Part shown: in pieces, positions 1 to 5,266 of the stretch
Layout: each line of letters starts with the position of its first letter
Numbering within the stretch: the first letter of the stretch is position 1
NCBI GenBank assembly: GCA_947258895.1
Contig: CAMYKE010000199.1
Span: 1-5,266, forward strand
Reading direction: 5' to 3'
Origin: an uncultured Pseudomonadales bacterium
GTDB taxonomy: Bacteria > Pseudomonadota > Gammaproteobacteria > Pseudomonadales > IMCC2047
DNA: 5,266 nt
Made by a program: the position numbers and the translations under genes
Notes under the pieces: model-generated
The model's database searches: none
Told to the model about the DNA's origin: nothing
Seen by the model: only the letters and a program-made list of their open reading frames with translations

Positions 1-904
1 CAACAAGCAGCGCCTGGTTGATTATGTGTACGAGGAAACGGGAGTCCGTTTCGATATTCAGAGCATGTTTGATGTGCAGGTGAAACGTATTCACGAGTAC
101 AAGCGGCAATTGCTCAATGTGCTGCATGTGATCCATCTGTACGATCGCATTCTGCGAGGCGATGGAGACACGGTCCTGCCGCGGTCGGTGCTGATCGGCG
201 GCAAGGCAGCGCCCGGCTATGTGATGGCCAAGACGATCATCAAGCTGATAAATAGCGTCTCCAGTGTCATCAACAGTAACCCCGAGGTGAAGGGACGCCT
301 GCAACTGGTTTTCGTGCCCAATTATCGGGTCACTGCGATGGAGATCATCTGCCCGGCTACCGACCTTTCCGAGCAGGTATCCACCGCCGGCAAGGAAGCG
401 TCGGGGACGGGAAATATGAAGTTTATGATGAACGGCGCCCTGACCATTGGTACGCTCGATGGCGCCAACATCGAAATGCTGGAGCAGGTTGGGGAGGATA
501 ATTTCTTCCTGTTTGGCCTGGATGCAGCGGCCGTTGGCAAGCTGCGCAAAGAGTATGACCCGAGCGCGATTATCGAGGCGGACAAGGATCTTAATCGGGT
601 AATGACCCTGCTCGAGGGAGGCCACTTCAATGCGGAAGAGCCCGGTATTTTCGACGCGATTTGCCGTTCGCTGCGAGACCCCCATGACCAGTGGGTTACC
701 GTGGCGGATTTTCGCAGCTATGTGGATGCCCAGGCGCGTGCCGCCGACGCCTACCAGGACCGGGAACAGTGGACGCGAATGAGTATCCTGAATACGGCGG
801 CCAGCGGGTTTTTCTCCAGTGATCGTACTATCCGCCAGTATGCGGAGGAAATCTGGGGTTTGCCCGCGACGGCTGGTAGCGCTCAGGTGCAGGGTTGGGA
901 ATGA
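1..904 (+). CDS. glgP: Glycogen phosphorylase, C-terminal part (5' end outside window)
   Basis: The reading frame is open from base 2 to the TGA at 902-904 and gives the last 300 residues of a glycogen/maltodextrin phosphorylase (GT35), usually about 800-840 residues long. The enzyme cleaves terminal alpha-1,4 glucose units of glycogen with phosphate, releasing glucose-1-phosphate in the cytoplasm. Visible family marks, numbered in this fragment: the block VKRIHEYKRQLLN near residues 27-39, with Lys28, Arg29 and Lys34 matching the phosphate/PLP-contacting Lys568, Arg569 and Lys574 of rabbit muscle phosphorylase; GGKAAPGY near 66-73; and EASGTGNMKF near 132-141, where Lys140 is the PLP Schiff-base lysine. 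The end, with WTRMSILN and SSDRTIRQYAEEIWG, is also typical. No break is seen in this part. The gene lies 66 nt upstream of glgC on the same strand, so it probably belongs to the same operon. Identification is firm; the choice of glgP over malP rests on the glycogen-gene context. Confidence 0.96.
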   Translation, partial: NKQRLVDYVYEETGVRFDIQSMFDVQVKRIHEYKRQLLNVLHVIHLYDRILRGDGDTVLPRSVLIGGKAAPGYVMAKTIIKLINSVSSVINSNPEVKGRLQLVFVPNYRVTAMEIICPATDLSEQVSTAGKEASGTGNMKFMMNGALTIGTLDGANIEMLEQVGEDNFFLFGLDAAAVGKLRKEYDPSAIIEADKDLNRVMTLLEGGHFNAEEPGIFDAICRSLRDPHDQWVTVADFRSYVDAQARAADAYQDREQWTRMSILNTAASGFFSSDRTIRQYAEEIWGLPATAGSAQVQGWE

Positions 905-960
905 GGGGTTGATGTAAAGTGCAGTAAGCCGAGTAATCGAATTTGATATACACACCAGTG

Positions 961-965
961 AGAGG
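961..965 (+). promoter_or_regulatory. Ribosome binding site of glgC
   Basis: AGAGG lies 5 nt before the ATG at 971. It supports that start over the in-frame ATG two codons later, at 977. Confidence 0.6.
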
Positions 966-970
966 CAATT

Positions 971-3881
<2,911 letters not shown>

Positions 3882-3902
3882 GGTGTGCGGGGTATAGCCC
3901 GA

Positions 3903-3935
3903 CCGCCTGGCGGCAACTGGCACTCGCCATGGCGG
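3903..3935 (+). repeat. GC-rich inverted repeat (hairpin) after pgm
   Basis: CCGCCTGGCG (3903-3912) pairs with CGCCA-T-GGCGG (3925-3935), giving ten base pairs with one bulged T and a 12-nt loop. It begins 21 nt after the pgm stop. The same stretch can be read as a direct repeat, CGCC-TGGCGGCA (3904-3915) and CGCCATGGCGGCA (3925-3937), 21 nt apart. No T-run follows, so it is not a standard intrinsic terminator. It may be an RNA-stabilising or attenuating hairpin, or a copy of a dispersed palindromic repeat; one copy alone cannot tell. Confidence 0.5.
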
Positions 3936-4100
3936 CAGCGCGGGTTCGAATCGGTCGCAGTGGCACCTTCGCGCCGGCGGGGGCCTGTTGTGTCGCATTG
4001 CAGCGGCATACCGAGGGAAGCTAAGCGGGGTCGTGTCATATGATCACGATAACGAACGGTTTACGATCGACAACCCGCTTGCTCTAACAAGACAATTGGC

Positions 4101-4106
4101 GAGGAA
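4101..4106 (+). promoter_or_regulatory. Probable ribosome binding site of glgA
   Basis: GAGGAA ends 10 nt before the ATG at 4117. The spacing is slightly long, but this is the only purine-rich match before the start where glycogen synthase similarity begins. Confidence 0.45.
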
Positions 4107-4116
4107 ACAACGCTTT

Positions 4117-5266
4117 ATGGCTACTTCACCCAGAATACTGATGGTTGCAGCGGAAAACGATGCGCTCCCCCGAGGCAAGGTTGGCGGTATCGGCGATGTA
4201 GTGCGGGACGTGCCGACGGCACTGGCAGAGCAGGGTTGCCGGGTCGCTACCGGGCGCGGAAAAAACGACCAGCATCTGCATCAACTTCCGGGGCGTCACG
4301 ATTGGCGCAGACTTGTACCGGGTTCCAGCCAAAAAGCCGCACAAGGGCGTGACCCAATGGGTGATAGATCATCCCGGCCTGGCTCCCTGCGGCGCGGGTA
4401 ACGTGTACTGCGATGACGGGCCGGGGCGGCCGTTTGCTACCGATGCAACAAAATATGCCCTGTTTTGCACCGTCGTTGCCGAATTCCTGAAAGCCAAACA
4501 GTTTGGCAAAGTCGATGTGGTGCACCTGCACGACTGGCATGCCGCGATGTTGCTGATACTGCGGCGCTATCATCCTGCCTATGCAGTCTTAAAACCGATG
4601 AAGTTTGTCTATACCATCCACAATCTCGCGCTGCAGGGCATCCGCCCGCTGGTGGGCGATGAATCGGCACTTGCAACCTGGTTTCCGGGATTGGAGACCG
4701 ATGAAGAAATTCTCGATACCCGCTGGCCTGATTGTATTAACCTGATGCGAGCGGGTATTCGGCTGGCCGACAAGGTACATGCGGTCTCCCCAAGCTATGC
4801 CAAGGAAATCCTGCGACCCAGTTCCATCGAGGAACACGGCTACTTCGGTGGCGAAGGTCTCGAGGAGGACCTGCAGGAGGCGCAGCAGCAGGGGCGCCTG
4901 CTGGGAATTCTCAACGGCTGCGAGTATCCGAAAGATGCAGGGCAGCCGAAGTTGAGCCAAAAACAATTAGTGTCGCTCCTGGAAAAACAGGTATTGCAAT
5001 GGATCGCCGGCACCGGGACGGTGCAGGCAACGCACTATATTGCGGATCGTGGCATCGCTAGATTTGCCTCGCGCACCAGGCAAATCCTGATTACCAGCGT
5101 CGGTCGTATCACCGACCAGAAAGCACGTTTGTTTCGCCAGCCGTTAGCCGACGGCCGCACGGCGCTAGCCGGCTTGCTTGATATCCTGGCGGGGCGCGGC
5201 ACGTTTCTATGCGTGGGCAGCGGCGACCCGCAGTACGAACAGTTCCTGCTGGAAACCAGCGCAGAG
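4117..5266 (+). pseudogene. glgA: Glycogen synthase (ADP-glucose), frame broken near its start; 3' end outside window
   Basis: Glycogen synthase (GT5) transfers glucose from ADP-glucose to the non-reducing end of an alpha-1,4-glucan. From the ATG at 4117 the protein begins typically: RILMVAAENDALP at residues 6-18, then KVGGIGDVVRDVP at 21-33, where Lys21 matches the ADP-glucose-binding Lys15 of E. coli GlgA. Similarity in this frame stops near residue 43 (4245); read on, it gives a 94-residue product ending at the TAA at 4399-4401. The rest of the enzyme lies in the next frame, open for 341 codons from 4244 to 5266. There I see SLPGAE (4244-4261), HLHDWHA (from 4523), YTIHNLALQG (from 4610), AVSPSYAKEI (from 4781), NGCEYP (from 4913) and, in the second Rossmann domain, GRITDQK (from 5102) with the conserved Lys. 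About a dozen residues normally found between the two parts are absent. As written, no full-length enzyme can be made. It is either a disrupted gene or an assembly fault; the good preservation downstream favours a recent event or an error. Confidence 0.85.
4240..4262 (+). other. Junction of the two glgA reading frames
   Basis: Codons for Gly-Cys-Arg-Val (4234-4245) belong to the first frame, and codons for Ser-Leu-Pro-Gly-Ala-Glu (4244-4261) to the second. The downstream frame is shifted by +1, equivalent to losing 3n+2 bases. From family memory the two parts are normally separated by a hydrophobic strand and a P-x-Y-G turn, so a loss of roughly 30-40 nt is inferred. The pentamer CCGGG occurs at both sides (4239-4243 and 4250-4254), which could have helped a deletion, but it is too short to prove this. 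Confidence 0.65.

Larger units (their letters stand above)
3882..4116 (+). other. Intergenic region between pgm and glgA
   Basis: This 235-nt stretch has no recognisable gene. Its first 100 nt are very GC-rich and hold a strong hairpin (3903-3935). Its last 80 nt are more AT-rich and could carry control signals for glgA. These include an imperfect palindrome around TCATATGA (4032-4048) and a weak sigma70-like pair, TTTACG at 4060 and TCTAAC at 4083, with a 17-nt spacer. The frame of glgA is open upstream of its ATG from about 3988, but that part resembles no glycogen synthase sequence and I do not treat it as coding. The gap is much wider than the other spacers in the cluster, so glgA may have its own promoter (inference). 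Confidence 0.6.

Noticed and set aside
909..937. TTGATG, 17 nt, AGTAAT between glgP and glgC as a sigma70 promoter.
   Set aside because: The -10 hexamer lacks the key T and A at its first two positions, and such matches are common by chance in a 66-nt spacer.
3882..3966. tRNA-like stretch: GGTTCGAATC resembles a T-loop, and GGTG/CACC could close an acceptor stem.
   Set aside because: The T-stem does not pair (GCGGG against CGGTC), the acceptor stem fails after four to five pairs, and no anticodon arm can be drawn.
3988..4116. N-terminal extension of GlgA from a TTG at 3988.
   Set aside because: The extension has no resemblance to glycogen synthase. The family start (RILMVAAEND) follows directly after the ATG at 4117.
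4258..4266. Slippery-looking heptamer A-AAA-AAC in phase with the first glgA frame, suggesting programmed -1 frameshifting.
   Set aside because: A -1 slip would enter the third frame, not the frame holding the rest of GlgA. The homologous downstream frame is also already recognisable before the A-run (SLPGAE), so the break is upstream.

Overview
The window is a cluster of bacterial glycogen-metabolism genes, all on the + strand. The order is glgP (3' end only), glgC, pgm, glgA (5' part, running off the right edge). GC-rich third codon positions, Shine-Dalgarno sites and the style of GlgC (Trp in the loop where E. coli has Lys39) and GlgA point to a proteobacterium, most likely a gammaproteobacterium or a relative. 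That placement is from remembered family resemblance, not a search.

Layout. Positions 1-904 hold the last 300 codons of glycogen phosphorylase, including the PLP-lysine motif. A 66-nt spacer leads to glgC (971-2239, ADP-glucose pyrophosphorylase, 422 aa). Only 10 nt later comes pgm (2250-3881, 543 aa), a phosphoglucomutase of the type best known from animal PGM1. A 235-nt gap without a recognisable gene (3882-4116) follows; it carries a strong GC-rich hairpin just after pgm. The glycogen synthase gene glgA starts at 4117 and is still open at 5266.

The enzymes form one module around glucose-1-phosphate. GlgP releases it from glycogen, Pgm interconverts it with glucose-6-phosphate, GlgC activates it to ADP-glucose, and GlgA adds the glucose to the growing glucan. 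No branching or debranching enzyme is in view; these may lie outside the window.

The one real anomaly is in glgA. Its N-terminal ADP-glucose loop is encoded in one frame up to about 4245, and the rest of the protein continues in another frame from about 4244 to the window end. A piece of about a dozen conserved residues appears to be missing at the junction, so this looks like an out-of-frame deletion (or an assembly error) rather than a one-base homopolymer slip. I see no mobile element, CRISPR array, intact tRNA or undescribed system here.
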